Of a stretch of DNA of 64,000 nt, positions 43,298 through 52,124 are shown in pieces. Under the pieces are notes generated by a model. That model did no database searches, was not told the origin of the DNA, and saw nothing but the letters and a program-made list of their open reading frames with translations. This DNA is from Spirilliplanes yamanashiensis (GTDB taxonomy: Bacteria; Actinomycetota; Actinomycetes; Mycobacteriales; Micromonosporaceae): positions 147,663 through 211,662 of the forward strand of contig NZ_BOOY01000030.1 of the NCBI RefSeq assembly GCF_016863475.1, in the 5' to 3' direction. Both the position numbers and the translations under genes were made by a program. How positions within the stretch are numbered: the first letter of the stretch is position 1; each line of letters starts with the position of its first letter.

Positions 43298-44374
43298 GTG
43301 CGGGTAGGTGTGGTCGGGTGCGGCTACTGGGGGTCCAAGCATCTGCGGGTACTCCAGCAGACGGCGGGTGTCGGCGAGGTCGTCGCGATCGACCCGAGAC
43401 CCGAGCGGCGGGCCGAACTCGCCACGGCGGCCAACGGCGTCAGCGCCTACGCCCGCCTGCGGGACGCCCTCGGCCACGTGGACGCCGTGGTCATCGCGAC
43501 GCCGCCGCGGCACCACGTGGGGCTCGCGCACCAGGCCCTCTGCGCCGGCAAGCACGTCATGGTGGAGAAGCCCATGACGATGACGAGCGCCGGAGCGCGC
43601 CGGCTCATCCAGGAGGCGGCCGAGCGCCACCTCACCCTGATGGTCGGGCACACCTTCGAGCACAACGCGGTGGTGTGGAAGCTGCGGGAGGTCATCGAGT
43701 CGGGGGAACTCGGCGAGATCTACTACATCGACACGGCCCGGCTCAACCTGGGCGCGTACCAGAGCGACGTCAACGTCGTCTGGGACCTCGCGCCGCACGA
43801 CATCTCGATCATCAACTACCTGCTCGGCGGGGCGCCGGAGTCGGTGGAGGCGTGGGGCGCCGACCACGTGCGGTCGCACCGGGAGGACGTCGCCCACCTC
43901 CGGCTGGGCTACGGCGACCGGGGCGTGCAGGCCCAGGTGCACGTGAGCTGGCTGGACCCGTGCAAGGTACGCCGGGTGACCGTCGTGGGCAGCCGCCGGA
44001 TGGCCGTCTTCGACGACCTGGCCGATCAGGAACGCCTGCGGATCTACGACAAGGGCGTGGTGTACGAGCCGCACGGGCCGTCCCGCGCCCGCCTGTCGTA
44101 CCGCTACGGCGCCATCACGGCCCCGTTCATCGAGATGACCGAGCCGCTGGGGGTGCAGGACCAGCACTTCGTCGAGTGCTGCCTGTCGGGTCGCCGCCCC
44201 CGGTCGGACGGGCAGAGCGGCCTGGCCGTGGTGCAGGTGCTGGAGGCGGCGGACGAGGCGCTGCGGCACGGCACCCGGGTCCGGGTCGCCGACGGCGAGC
44301 CGGCCCCGTTCCGGGCGGCCACCAACGGCGCCCAGTCCACGGCCCTGCTGGACCTGCTGGCGCGGGGGGCGTGA
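43298..44374 (+). CDS. Gfo/Idh/MocA-family sugar oxidoreductase
   Basis: 358 aa. The Rossmann start RVGVVGCGYWGSKHLRVLQ and the family motif EKPM (near residue 89) are clear; DLAPHDISIINYLLG is the substrate-domain motif with the catalytic His. It would oxidise or dehydrate an NDP-sugar, feeding the DegT aminotransferase at 55321. GTG start; first gene of the plus-strand EPS operon 43298-49014, behind two palindromic operators. Confidence 0.9.
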   Translation: MRVGVVGCGYWGSKHLRVLQQTAGVGEVVAIDPRPERRAELATAANGVSAYARLRDALGHVDAVVIATPPRHHVGLAHQALCAGKHVMVEKPMTMTSAGARRLIQEAAERHLTLMVGHTFEHNAVVWKLREVIESGELGEIYYIDTARLNLGAYQSDVNVVWDLAPHDISIINYLLGGAPESVEAWGADHVRSHREDVAHLRLGYGDRGVQAQVHVSWLDPCKVRRVTVVGSRRMAVFDDLADQERLRIYDKGVVYEPHGPSRARLSYRYGAITAPFIEMTEPLGVQDQHFVECCLSGRRPRSDGQSGLAVVQVLEAADEALRHGTRVRVADGEPAPFRAATNGAQSTALLDLLARGA

Positions 44375-44375
44375 G

Positions 44376-45056
44376 ATGACCCGCAGCCTCCCGGCGGCCC
44401 GGGACGCCGGCCCGGCGCCCCGCGTCGCGCCGGGCTCACCGCGGCTGACCCGGGCGATCGACGTCGTGGTCAGCGGGGCGGCGCTGGTGGCGCTGAGCCC
44501 GCTGCTGCTGGTGCTGGCCGGCGCCGTCCGCGCCACGAGCCGGGGGCCCGCGCTGTTCCGGCAGGTCCGGATGGGGTACCGGGGGCAGCCGTTCGTCATG
44601 CTCAAGTTCCGGTCGATGACCGACGGCTGCGACGACGCCGTGCACCGCGAGTACAACCTGCGGGAGCTGGCCGGGGAGGATCCCCGCGCGGACGGGTCCG
44701 GGGTGTTCAAGCCGGCCGCCGACCCGCGGGTCACCCGGATCGGCCGGCTGCTGCGGGTCACCAGCCTCGACGAGCTGCCCCAGCTCGTCAACGTGTTCCG
44801 GGGCGAGATGTCGCTGGTCGGGCCGCGGCCGGCGCTCGACTGGGAGGTGGCGCAGTACGCCCCGCACCACCACGACCGGTTCCTGGTGAAGCCGGGGATC
44901 ACCGGGCTGTGGCAGGTGTCCGGCCGCAACCGGCTCAGCATGCGCGAGGCCCTCGACCTGGACGTCGCGTACGTGCGCCGGCGCAGCCTCGCCCTGGACC
45001 TGCGGATCCTCGCCAGGACGGTGCCGGTCGTCCTGCACTGGGGCCTGACCCGGTGA
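44376..45056 (+). CDS. Bacterial sugar transferase (initiating phosphoglycosyltransferase)
   Basis: 226 aa, only the catalytic domain of the WbaP type. One membrane hairpin (IDVVVSGAALVALSPLLLVL), then KFRSMTDGCDD, SLDELPQLVNVFRG, MSLVGPRPALDWE and PGITGLWQVSGRN. It transfers a sugar phosphate to undecaprenyl phosphate. The cluster 1 counterpart (20869) is the long form. It starts 1 bp after the Gfo stop, and its own stop overlaps the next GTG. Confidence 0.92.
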   Translation: MTRSLPAARDAGPAPRVAPGSPRLTRAIDVVVSGAALVALSPLLLVLAGAVRATSRGPALFRQVRMGYRGQPFVMLKFRSMTDGCDDAVHREYNLRELAGEDPRADGSGVFKPAADPRVTRIGRLLRVTSLDELPQLVNVFRGEMSLVGPRPALDWEVAQYAPHHHDRFLVKPGITGLWQVSGRNRLSMREALDLDVAYVRRRSLALDLRILARTVPVVLHWGLTR

Positions 45057-45817
45057 CCGGGACCATGCCCCGCTCCGGCGAGCTGCACGTCACGTCGACC
45101 GCGACCCACCTGTACGGCCGCCGGCACTACAGCCTGCTGTCCCTGGCGGCGGTGGCGCTCGCCGTCATCGCCGTGTTCGCCGGCGCCGCCGTCGGCTACA
45201 GCATCCTGCTGCAACCCCGGGTGTACGGGGCGCAGGCGGACTTCCTCATCACCCCGCGCGCCGACATCTCGGACGCGGCGGTGGACCGGGCGATGGTCAC
45301 CCAGGTCATGATCGTCACCAGCGACCCGGTGCTGCAGCCGGTGGCCGACCGGTCCGGCCTGCCCCTGTCCCGCGTGCGCCGGAACGTCGACGCCGAGATC
45401 GTCGGGCGCAGCAACCTGCTCCGCCTCACGGTGAGCGACCCGGACCAGGCCCGGGCGGTCGAGCTCGCCCGGCTCGTCACCGAGCAGTACCTGTTGCGGT
45501 CCGCCCCGCCCGCGGTCGGCCCCGCGATCGCCACGGCCGTCGCCACCACGCCGGCGACACCGGCGCCCAGCGCCGGAGCAACCGATGCGCCGGCCGAGAC
45601 GCCGGCCGAGACGCCGGCCGAGGCGCCGGTCGCGGATCCGCCGCCCACCCGGTCCACGGTGCTGTCCCCCGCCGCGCTGCTGGAGGACCCGTTGCAGCCG
45701 CAACCCCGGCGCGCCCTCGCGGGCGGGCTGCTGCTGGGGCTGCTCGCGGCGGCCGTCACGGTGGCGGTGCTCGAACGGCCGCGGTGGCTGACCCGCCCGT
45801 TCGCGTCCTGGCGGTGA
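45053..45817 (+). CDS. Wzz-like chain-length protein without kinase domain
   Basis: 254 aa. TM1 (LLSLAAVALAVIAVFAGAAVG), an external Wzz domain (about 55-150), a low-complexity linker with APAETPAETPAE repeats, and TM2 (LAGGLLLGLLAAAVTVAVL) close to the C-terminus. No cytoplasmic ATPase follows. It probably sets chain length for the Wzy at 47488. It starts in a GTGA overlap with the sugar transferase gene. Confidence 0.75.
   Translation: MTGTMPRSGELHVTSTATHLYGRRHYSLLSLAAVALAVIAVFAGAAVGYSILLQPRVYGAQADFLITPRADISDAAVDRAMVTQVMIVTSDPVLQPVADRSGLPLSRVRRNVDAEIVGRSNLLRLTVSDPDQARAVELARLVTEQYLLRSAPPAVGPAIATAVATTPATPAPSAGATDAPAETPAETPAEAPVADPPPTRSTVLSPAALLEDPLQPQPRRALAGGLLLGLLAAAVTVAVLERPRWLTRPFASWR
45589..45630 (+). 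repeat. 12-bp tandem repeats coding an APAET linker
   Basis: A unit of the form GCCGGCCGAGAC is repeated about three times, giving the repetitive Pro/Glu/Thr linker of the Wzz-like protein. In-frame copy changes would alter linker length. Confidence 0.6.
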
Positions 45818-45820
45818 CGC

Positions 45821-47491
45821 GTGGCGGCGGAGACGGCGGGACGTCCGGCGACCGGGGGCGACGCCGGCACGTTCGTCCGCGACTCCGCCTCGGTGCTGGT
45901 GTGGACGGTCGCCAGCCGGCTGAGCGGGTTCCTGCGGATCGCCGCCGTCGCGGCCGTCCTCGGACCCACCTATCTCGGCAACATCTTCCAGGCGACGAAC
46001 AACCTGCCGATGATCGCGTACGCCGCCCTCACCGGGAACCTCTTCTCCAGCCTGCTGGTGCCCCCGCTGGTGCGCCACGTCGACAGCGGCGACCGGCGGG
46101 GCGCGGCCCGGCTGGCCGGCGCGTTCCTGACCGCCGCCCTGGCCGCGTTCGGCGTCGTCTGCCTGCTCATCGTCCTGGCCGGCCCCCTGGTGCTGCGCCT
46201 GCTGTCCGCCGGCGTGGCCGATCCGGCGGCCGCGGCCGCGCAGCGGCGCGCCGGGCTGGTGCTGCTCGTGCTGTTCGTCCCGCAGATGCTGATGTACGCG
46301 GTGGTGGGCACCGCGGAGGCGGTGATGAGCGCGCACGGCCGGTTCGCGCTGGCGGCCGCCGCGCCGATCGTCGAGAACGCCGGGATCATCGTCACGATGG
46401 CGGCGACCGCCGTGCTGTTCGGCACCGGCGACGCCCTGGCCGCGCCGACGACCGGTCTGCTGCTGCTGCTCGGGATCGGCACCACCGCGTCCGTGGCCGT
46501 CCACGCCGGACTGCAGTGGTGGGGCGCCCGGTCGGTCGGGGTCACCCTGCGGCCGCGGCGCGCGTGGCGGGTGCCGGAGGTCCGGGCGATCCTGCGCCGG
46601 GCCGTGCCGGCGCTGGGCAACTCGACGCTCGACACGGTCCAGCCGATCGCCGCCATGGTGGTCGCGAACCGGGTCCCGGGCGGCGTGATCGCGTTCCAGC
46701 TCGCCCTGAACCTCTACGCGCTGCCGTACGCCCTCGGCTCGCGCCCGGTGACCGTCGCGCTGCTGCCCCGGCTGTCCCGGCTGGCCGGGCTCGGCGACCT
46801 GCGCCGGTTCCGCGACGAGCTGGTCCGGGGGGCGGCGCTGGTGGCGCTGCTGATCGTCCCGGCCGCGGCCGCGTACGCCGTCCTGCACGACCCGCTCGCC
46901 CGCGCCGTGACGTTCGGGCAGATGGCCGCCCCGTCCGCCCAGGGCCTGGTCGCCGTCTCGATCGCCGCGCTCGCGCCCGGCGTGGTGGGACTGGGGGCGC
47001 TGCTGCTCGGCATCCAGGGCTGCTACGCCCGGCACGACGCCCGGTCGCCGCTGCTGGCGGCGATCCTGCGGGCCACCGTCGTCGCGGGCGGCATGCTGCT
47101 GGCCTTCCACCTCGACGCCGGCACGGTGGCGCTGCTGGCGCTCGGCCTGACCATCTCGGCGGCGGACATCGCCGGCGGCGCCTGGCTGGCCGCGCGGCTG
47201 AGCAGGGCGCTGCCCGGCGGCGACGCGCCCCTCGGCCGGCCGCTGCTGCGCACCGCCGGGGCCGCGGCGCTCATGGCGGTACCCGCGTACGCGGTCGGCG
47301 AGGGCCTGTACGCGGTCCTGCCCGGGCCGCTGACCGGTCAGCTGGCCATGGTCGCCGCCGCCGGCACCGGCGCCGCGGTGTACCTGCTGCTGCAGCGGTG
47401 GTGGCGCTCGCCGGAGCTGGCGCTGCTCGGCCAGAGCCTGCGACCGGCGGCGCGCCGGGCGGCGGGCGTGCCGGCCGGCGGGCGGCCGTGA
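45821..47491 (+). CDS. MurJ/MviN-like lipid-linked oligosaccharide flippase
   Basis: 556 aa, about 14 TM helices. SASVLVWTVASRLSGFLRI and GNIFQATNNLPMIAYAALTG match the MurJ N-terminal half; the Arg-containing central cavity residues of MurJ lie in this part. In this EPS operon it probably serves as the Wzx of cluster 2, instead of the Wzx-type used in cluster 1. GTG start 3 nt after the previous stop. Confidence 0.85.
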   Translation: MAAETAGRPATGGDAGTFVRDSASVLVWTVASRLSGFLRIAAVAAVLGPTYLGNIFQATNNLPMIAYAALTGNLFSSLLVPPLVRHVDSGDRRGAARLAGAFLTAALAAFGVVCLLIVLAGPLVLRLLSAGVADPAAAAAQRRAGLVLLVLFVPQMLMYAVVGTAEAVMSAHGRFALAAAAPIVENAGIIVTMAATAVLFGTGDALAAPTTGLLLLLGIGTTASVAVHAGLQWWGARSVGVTLRPRRAWRVPEVRAILRRAVPALGNSTLDTVQPIAAMVVANRVPGGVIAFQLALNLYALPYALGSRPVTVALLPRLSRLAGLGDLRRFRDELVRGAALVALLIVPAAAAYAVLHDPLARAVTFGQMAAPSAQGLVAVSIAALAPGVVGLGALLLGIQGCYARHDARSPLLAAILRATVVAGGMLLAFHLDAGTVALLALGLTISAADIAGGAWLAARLSRALPGGDAPLGRPLLRTAGAAALMAVPAYAVGEGLYAVLPGPLTGQLAMVAAAGTGAAVYLLLQRWWRSPELALLGQSLRPAARRAAGVPAGGRP

Positions 47492-49014
47492 ACCCCGCGG
47501 TCGAGCCGGCGGCCCGGTGGTCCGACCGGCAGGTCCTGGCCGGGGCCGCGCTCGTCGGCGCCCTGGCGGTCGCGGTGGCGCCGGTCGCGGCCGTCGTCCC
47601 GCCGCCGCTGCTGGCGGCGGCGCTCGCCGCCGCCGCGCTGGCCGGCGTCGCGTACCTCCACCCGCCCGCCGCCGCCTACCTCGTCCTGCTCGCCACCCCG
47701 CTGACCGCCGGCTTCCCCCGCGGCATGGTCGTGCCGCTGCTGCGGCCGCACGAGGCGCTCACGCTGGTCGTCGGCACGGGCGTCGCCCTGCGCACCCTGG
47801 TCCAGCTGCGCACCACCCGCGCCCTGCCGTTCCGCCCCGGCCGGATCGATGCGGCGCTGCTGCTCATGGCGTGCGCCGGCTCCGTCCTGCCGCTGCTGTG
47901 GATGGTGGCCCGCGGTGTGGCGCCCACCCAGGAGGACCTGCTCTACGCCTCGGCGCTGTGGAAGTTCTACGCCCTGTACGTGCTGGTACGGATCAGCGTG
48001 CGCACCGAGCGCGAGGTGGGCCGGGCGCTGCGCGTGTCCATCGCGGGCGCCGCCGTGCTGGCGGTGGTGGCCATCCTCCAGTCGCTGAACCTGGCGGGCG
48101 TACCCGACCTGCTGGTCCGGCTGTTCCCGCCGGAGGACGCCACGGGGCTGGCCGCGGGCCGCGGGTCCGCCACGCTCGGGTCGTCCATCTCGGTCGGTGA
48201 CGTCATGGCGTTCCACGTCGCCATCTGCCTCGGGCTGCTCGTGCACGCCCGCCGGCATCGCGGGCGGCTGCTGGCCCTGACCGCGCTGTTCGCCCTCGGC
48301 ACCCTGGGCTCGGGCCAGGTCTCCGCCGTGATCGGGCTGGCGGTCTGCGTCACCGTCGTCGCGGTGCGCACCGGTCAGGTGCGGCGCCTGCTCGTCGTCC
48401 TCGGCCCGGCGGTCCTGGTGGGCGCCGTCCTGCTGTGGCCGGTCATCCAGCAGCGGCTCGCGCAGCGCCAGGTGTCGACCGGCGTGCCGCAGAGCTGGTA
48501 CGTGCGGTACGAGCACCTGCGCCGCTACGTCTGGCCCGACCTGCTCGCCGACCGCACCTGGACGTTCGGGGTCCGGCCCGGCGCCCGGATCCAGGTCGAC
48601 ACCCCGTGGGGCCACGAGGTCTACATCGAGAGCGGCCACACCTGGCTGTTGTGGACCGGCGGCGTCCCGCTGTTCGCCGCGTTCCTGTGGTTCATGTGGG
48701 TGGCGGTGCAGGCGACGGCGTCGATCGCGCGCGGCCGCGGCGACGCGGTGGGCGTGGCGGCGACGGCCTCGCTGGCCAGCCTGGTGGCGGTGTTCGTGCT
48801 GATGACGTTCGACCCGCACATCACGATGCGCGGCGCGGCGGACCTGATGTTCGCGCTGCTGGCGCTGGCGGTCGCCGTCCCGACCGGAGCCCCCGCCGGC
48901 CGGGTCCCCCGGCCGGCGCCGGCCGTGGGCCGGGTGCCGTGGCTGCGGGCGGTGGGCCGCGCCCCGCGCCCGCGGGTGCGGCCCGGCCCGGACGGCGTCA
49001 GGCCGGCCCCGTGA
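47488..49014 (+). CDS. O-antigen ligase-like/Wzy polymerase
   Basis: 508 aa, 11-12 TM helices. A large external loop around residues 330-400 (VSTGVPQSWYVRYEHLRRYV, then YIESGHTWLLWTGG) has the Glu/His pattern of Wzy_C proteins. It likely polymerises the cluster 2 repeat unit. It begins in a GTGA overlap with the flippase gene. Its last 17 bp overlap the convergent methyltransferase gene. Confidence 0.82.
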   Translation: MNPAVEPAARWSDRQVLAGAALVGALAVAVAPVAAVVPPPLLAAALAAAALAGVAYLHPPAAAYLVLLATPLTAGFPRGMVVPLLRPHEALTLVVGTGVALRTLVQLRTTRALPFRPGRIDAALLLMACAGSVLPLLWMVARGVAPTQEDLLYASALWKFYALYVLVRISVRTEREVGRALRVSIAGAAVLAVVAILQSLNLAGVPDLLVRLFPPEDATGLAAGRGSATLGSSISVGDVMAFHVAICLGLLVHARRHRGRLLALTALFALGTLGSGQVSAVIGLAVCVTVVAVRTGQVRRLLVVLGPAVLVGAVLLWPVIQQRLAQRQVSTGVPQSWYVRYEHLRRYVWPDLLADRTWTFGVRPGARIQVDTPWGHEVYIESGHTWLLWTGGVPLFAAFLWFMWVAVQATASIARGRGDAVGVAATASLASLVAVFVLMTFDPHITMRGAADLMFALLALAVAVPTGAPAGRVPRPAPAVGRVPWLRAVGRAPRPRVRPGPDGVRPAP

Positions 49015-49711
49015 CGGCGGCCGACCCGGCCGGCGTCACGTCGTAGACGTGGACGGACGCCGACGCGGCCCACTCCCGGCCGGGGCGCAGGGCCCGCACC
49101 CGCCCGGTGAGACGGACGCGCCCGGTGGCCATCAGCAGGTCGTGTTCCACCGGGTTGGCGTAGACGATGCGCAGCCGGCGCGGCCGGCGGTCCACCGACG
49201 CGAGCAGCCGGCCGGCGACCGTCGCGAAGACCGCCCCGGCGAACGGGTTGTACAGGTAGGCGACGGTCACGTCGTCCGGGATCGGCACGTCGAGGACGTC
49301 GCCGCAGTACAGCCGGACCTCGGCGCACCGCAGCGACGCCCGGTTCCGCTCGATGTTGGCGACCGCCTCGGCGTGCAGCTGCGGCGACAGCTCCACCCCG
49401 ATCACCCGGCGGAACGCATAGAACCGGGCGGCCTGGAAGACGACCCGGCCCCGCCCGGAGCCGATGTCGATGAACACGTCGTCCGGCGACACCGACCGCC
49501 GCGGCAGCGCCCGGCGCAGCCCGAGCCACGGCGACGGCTTGTACGACCGGCGGTCGGCGGCGGCCAGCCCCAGGTCCGCCAGCTCCACCTCCCCCGACGT
49601 CCGGATGCCGTACCGCCGCTCCTGGATCTCGACCAGCAGCCACCGGCCGAGGACGAGCAGCGGCCGGACCGTCGCGCGGAAGACCGGCCCGCCGCCGGGT
49701 CGCCCGGTCAC
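48998..49711 (-). CDS. Class I SAM-dependent methyltransferase
   Basis: 237 aa. The SAM site is clear: VFIDIGSGRGRVVFQAARF, then VIGVELSPQLHAEAV, RLYCGDVLDVPIP and VAYLYNPFAG, in which NPF could be the catalytic loop. An N-terminal hydrophobic helix (about residues 12-26) may bind the membrane. It may methylate the polysaccharide or a precursor. The GTG at 49711 overlaps the stop of the lysozyme-like gene by 4 bp; the 3' end overlaps the Wzy gene convergently. Confidence 0.83.
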   Translation of the reverse strand: MTGRPGGGPVFRATVRPLLVLGRWLLVEIQERRYGIRTSGEVELADLGLAAADRRSYKPSPWLGLRRALPRRSVSPDDVFIDIGSGRGRVVFQAARFYAFRRVIGVELSPQLHAEAVANIERNRASLRCAEVRLYCGDVLDVPIPDDVTVAYLYNPFAGAVFATVAGRLLASVDRRPRRLRIVYANPVEHDLLMATGRVRLTGRVRALRPGREWAASASVHVYDVTPAGSAAVTGPA

Positions 49712-50748
49712 CGCCGCGCGGGCGGATCGGCGACGACGGCCCGCACGGTGGCGATGTACCGCTCCGCCAGCGCGTCGTGCCACCGGCCGGAGTACCAGCG
49801 GCCGAGGCAGCCCCAGGCGTCGCCGGGCGCGTAGGTGTGGCCGGGCGCCTCGTAGTCGGCCAGCCACCACTCGTACCCCTCGTAGCAGGCCCGCCAGACC
49901 GCGTACGCCGTGTCGGCGTTGAACGCCGTCGACCGGATCGCGTCCGGGAACGCGCCGCTGAAGAAGCGGTAGCGTACCTGCAGGATGCCCCAGCTCTCCG
50001 GGCAGCGGCCGGGCACGCCGTCCACCCCGATCCCGTGCCCCGGCGCGCAGTGGGCCGGGTTCGCGGTCCAGTCCCCCTGCATCGTCTGCCGCCACGACGA
50101 CTCGGTCCGCGCCTGCGCCCGGACGATCTCCTCGTCCAGGCCCCACTTGCAGGCGGCCCACTGCAGGATCTGCCGGGTGGTGCCGGTGAACGACCCGGTC
50201 ACCCGGCCGGCGATCTGCGTGTTGGCGCGCGGGTCGTGGCTGCCGTCGTCGAAGAACGTCGCGGGCAGCCGGATGGTCCCCGGCGCGGCGTTGTACGGGG
50301 CGTTGCCGGGCACGGTCTCCGCGGCCGCGGTCACCGCGCGGGCACACGCCGCGTCGTCGGGCAGGGCGCTGCCGGGCGGCAGGGTGGTGAAGGGCGGGAC
50401 GAGGGTGGGCTCGGGGGTCGGTTCCGGGGTGGGCTCACCGCTGGGGTCCGTGCTGGGGTCCGTGGTGGGGTCCGTGGTGGGGTCCGTGGTGGGGTCCGCG
50501 GTGGGGTCCGCGGTCGGGGTGGCCGAGCCCGGTGGCAGCGGCGGCCGCAGCGCCGCGCCGTTGCCCGGCACCGCGCCCGGCAGGCCCGGGAGGTCCACCC
50601 GGCCGGCGCCGGCCACGCTCAGCACGGCGCCGGTCCCCACCACGGCGGTGATCCACGCGGAGAGCCACACTCTGCGCCGCCATCCGGCGAATCCTGCTCG
50701 TAGCACTGCAACCACCGATCCTTGCGGCCCGCGGCGGGCCTGAGGCAT
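49708..50748 (-). CDS. Exported lysozyme/transglycosylase-fold protein with repetitive linker
   Basis: 346 aa. One N-terminal membrane anchor or signal (about 29-48), a low-complexity linker (79-114, PTxDP and PEPT units), then a lysozyme-like domain. Glu216 in RAQARTESSWRQ is placed as the catalytic Glu, with ESWGILQVRY as the second motif. Such proteins cut glycans; here the target may be the cluster 2 polysaccharide or peptidoglycan. Three Cys pairs may form disulfides. Its promoter, shared with the GT4 gene, has a palindromic operator. Confidence 0.78.
   Translation of the reverse strand: MPQARRGPQGSVVAVLRAGFAGWRRRVWLSAWITAVVGTGAVLSVAGAGRVDLPGLPGAVPGNGAALRPPLPPGSATPTADPTADPTTDPTTDPTTDPSTDPSGEPTPEPTPEPTLVPPFTTLPPGSALPDDAACARAVTAAAETVPGNAPYNAAPGTIRLPATFFDDGSHDPRANTQIAGRVTGSFTGTTRQILQWAACKWGLDEEIVRAQARTESSWRQTMQGDWTANPAHCAPGHGIGVDGVPGRCPESWGILQVRYRFFSGAFPDAIRSTAFNADTAYAVWRACYEGYEWWLADYEAPGHTYAPGDAWGCLGRWYSGRWHDALAERYIATVRAVVADPPARR
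50441..50521 (-). repeat. 12-bp tandem repeats in the linker of the lysozyme-like gene
   Basis: About six units of the type GGGGTCCGTGGT (written on the plus strand) encode PTTD/PTAD repeats. Units differ by one or two bases, so the array is old enough to have diverged. It stays in frame. Confidence 0.75.
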
Positions 50749-50791
50749 CCGGGGTGAAGCTACGAGCCCCGCTGCCGCCGCCCATGCCGTC

Positions 50792-50806
50792 TTTCACCCA
50801 GTGGAA
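50792..50806. promoter_or_regulatory. Palindromic operator between the lysozyme-like and GT4 genes
   Basis: TTTCACCCAGTGGAA matches the 55230 site (TTCCGCCCAGCGGAA) at 12 of 15 positions, the three differences all being transitions. It lies about 44 bp from each of the two divergent starts. Confidence 0.5.
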
Positions 50807-50849
50807 GAACGCGGCGGAGCCCGCCCGCCCGCGTCGCTAGCATCCCGGC

Positions 50850-52124
50850 ATGCCGGAGACCTGCGTCGTTCGTGAGCACTACGTCCCGCAGGACAGCCGC
50901 GTGGCCCGCGACATCGCCGCGCTCGTCGCGGCGGGCCACCGGGTCGACGTCATCTGCCTGCGCGACGCCGGGCAGCCGCGCGTCGAGCGGCGCCCCGGCG
51001 TGACGGTGTGGCGGCTGCCGCTGCGGCACAGCCGGGGCCGGCGCGGCCTGCGCTACGCCGGCGAGTACGCCGCCTTCTTCGCGATGGCGTCGGCGCTGGT
51101 GACGGCGCTGCACGTGCGCCGCCGGTACCGGCTGATCCAGGTGCACTCCCTGCCCGACGTGCTCGTCTTCGCCGCCGCCGTGCCGCGGCTGTTCGGCGCC
51201 CGGGTGCTGCTCGACCTACAGGAGTGCATGCCGGAGTTCTTCGCCACCAAGTTCGGCGTGGACGCCGGCCACCCGCTGGTGCGGCTGATCGGGCGGCTGG
51301 AGCAGCGCAGCATCCGCTTCGCCGACGCCGTGATCACGCCCACCGCGCAGATGCGCGAGGTCTTCGTCGGCCGCGGCGCCGACCCCGGCAAGGTGGCCGT
51401 GGTGATGGACGGCGCGGACGAGGACACGTTCCGCCCGGCGCCGGCGTCGGATGCGGCCCGGCCGGCCGACGGGTCGTTCACGCTGGTGTCGCACGGCACG
51501 GTGGAGGCGCACTACGGGCTGGACACCGTCATCGAGGCGGTGGCGCTGCTGCGCGACGAGCTGCCGGGCCTGCGGCTGCGGATCTACGGCGACGGCTCGG
51601 ACCTGCCCCGGCTGCGGGAGCTGGCCGCCCGCCTGGGCGTGGCCGGCCGGGTGTGGTTCAGCGGCGGTTTCGTGCCGATCGGGGAGCTCGTGGCGGGCAT
51701 CGCCGCGGCCGACGCCGGCATCGTGGCGATGCGCCGCGACGCGTTCCGCGACGTCTCGCTCGCGGGCAAGATGTTCGACTTCATCGCCATGGGCAAGCCG
51801 GTGCTGTCCTCGCGCACCCGGTCGGTGGAGCAGACGCTGGGCCCGGACTGCGTGGCGCTGTTCGAGTCGGGCGACGCGGCCGACCTGGCCCGCGCCCTGC
51901 GGCTGCTGCACGGCGACCCGGAGCGGGGGGCGGCCATGGCGCGGCGGGCCCGCGAGGTCGCCGCCGGGTTCCAGTGGTCCCGGCAGCGCGAGGTCTACAC
52001 CGGCACCGTCGACCGGCTGCTGACCGCCCCGCCCGCCCGGTCGGTCCCCCGGCGAGTCCCCCGGCAGCGCCGCCGGGTCAGCGACGTCAGCGACGCCCGG
52101 GCAGCCGCGCCGCCACCGCACTGA
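50850..52124 (+). CDS. Glycosyltransferase family 4
   Basis: 424 aa GT-B enzyme. SRVARDIAALVAAGHRVDVI and VHSLPDVLVFAAAVPRLFG lie in the acceptor half. The donor half has FTLVSHGTVEAHYGLDTVIE, LRLRIYGDGSDLPRLREL and the EX7E-type region DVSLAGKMFDFIAMGKPVL. It probably adds a sugar to the cluster 2 repeat unit. ATG start. Its 3' end overlaps the convergent ATP-grasp gene by 38 bp, where its Arg-rich tail is encoded. Confidence 0.9.
   Translation: MPETCVVREHYVPQDSRVARDIAALVAAGHRVDVICLRDAGQPRVERRPGVTVWRLPLRHSRGRRGLRYAGEYAAFFAMASALVTALHVRRRYRLIQVHSLPDVLVFAAAVPRLFGARVLLDLQECMPEFFATKFGVDAGHPLVRLIGRLEQRSIRFADAVITPTAQMREVFVGRGADPGKVAVVMDGADEDTFRPAPASDAARPADGSFTLVSHGTVEAHYGLDTVIEAVALLRDELPGLRLRIYGDGSDLPRLRELAARLGVAGRVWFSGGFVPIGELVAGIAAADAGIVAMRRDAFRDVSLAGKMFDFIAMGKPVLSSRTRSVEQTLGPDCVALFESGDAADLARALRLLHGDPERGAAMARRAREVAAGFQWSRQREVYTGTVDRLLTAPPARSVPRRVPRQRRRVSDVSDARAAAPPPH

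Noticed and set aside
43229..47110. A minus-strand open frame of 1293 codons opposite the EPS cluster 2 operon
   Set aside because: It is antisense to four well-supported genes and has the Arg/Gly/Pro/His-rich composition typical of shadow frames at this GC content.
50441..50521. Short regular repeats considered as a CRISPR array
   Set aside because: The units are 12 bp with no spacers and encode a Pro/Thr/Asp linker in frame.
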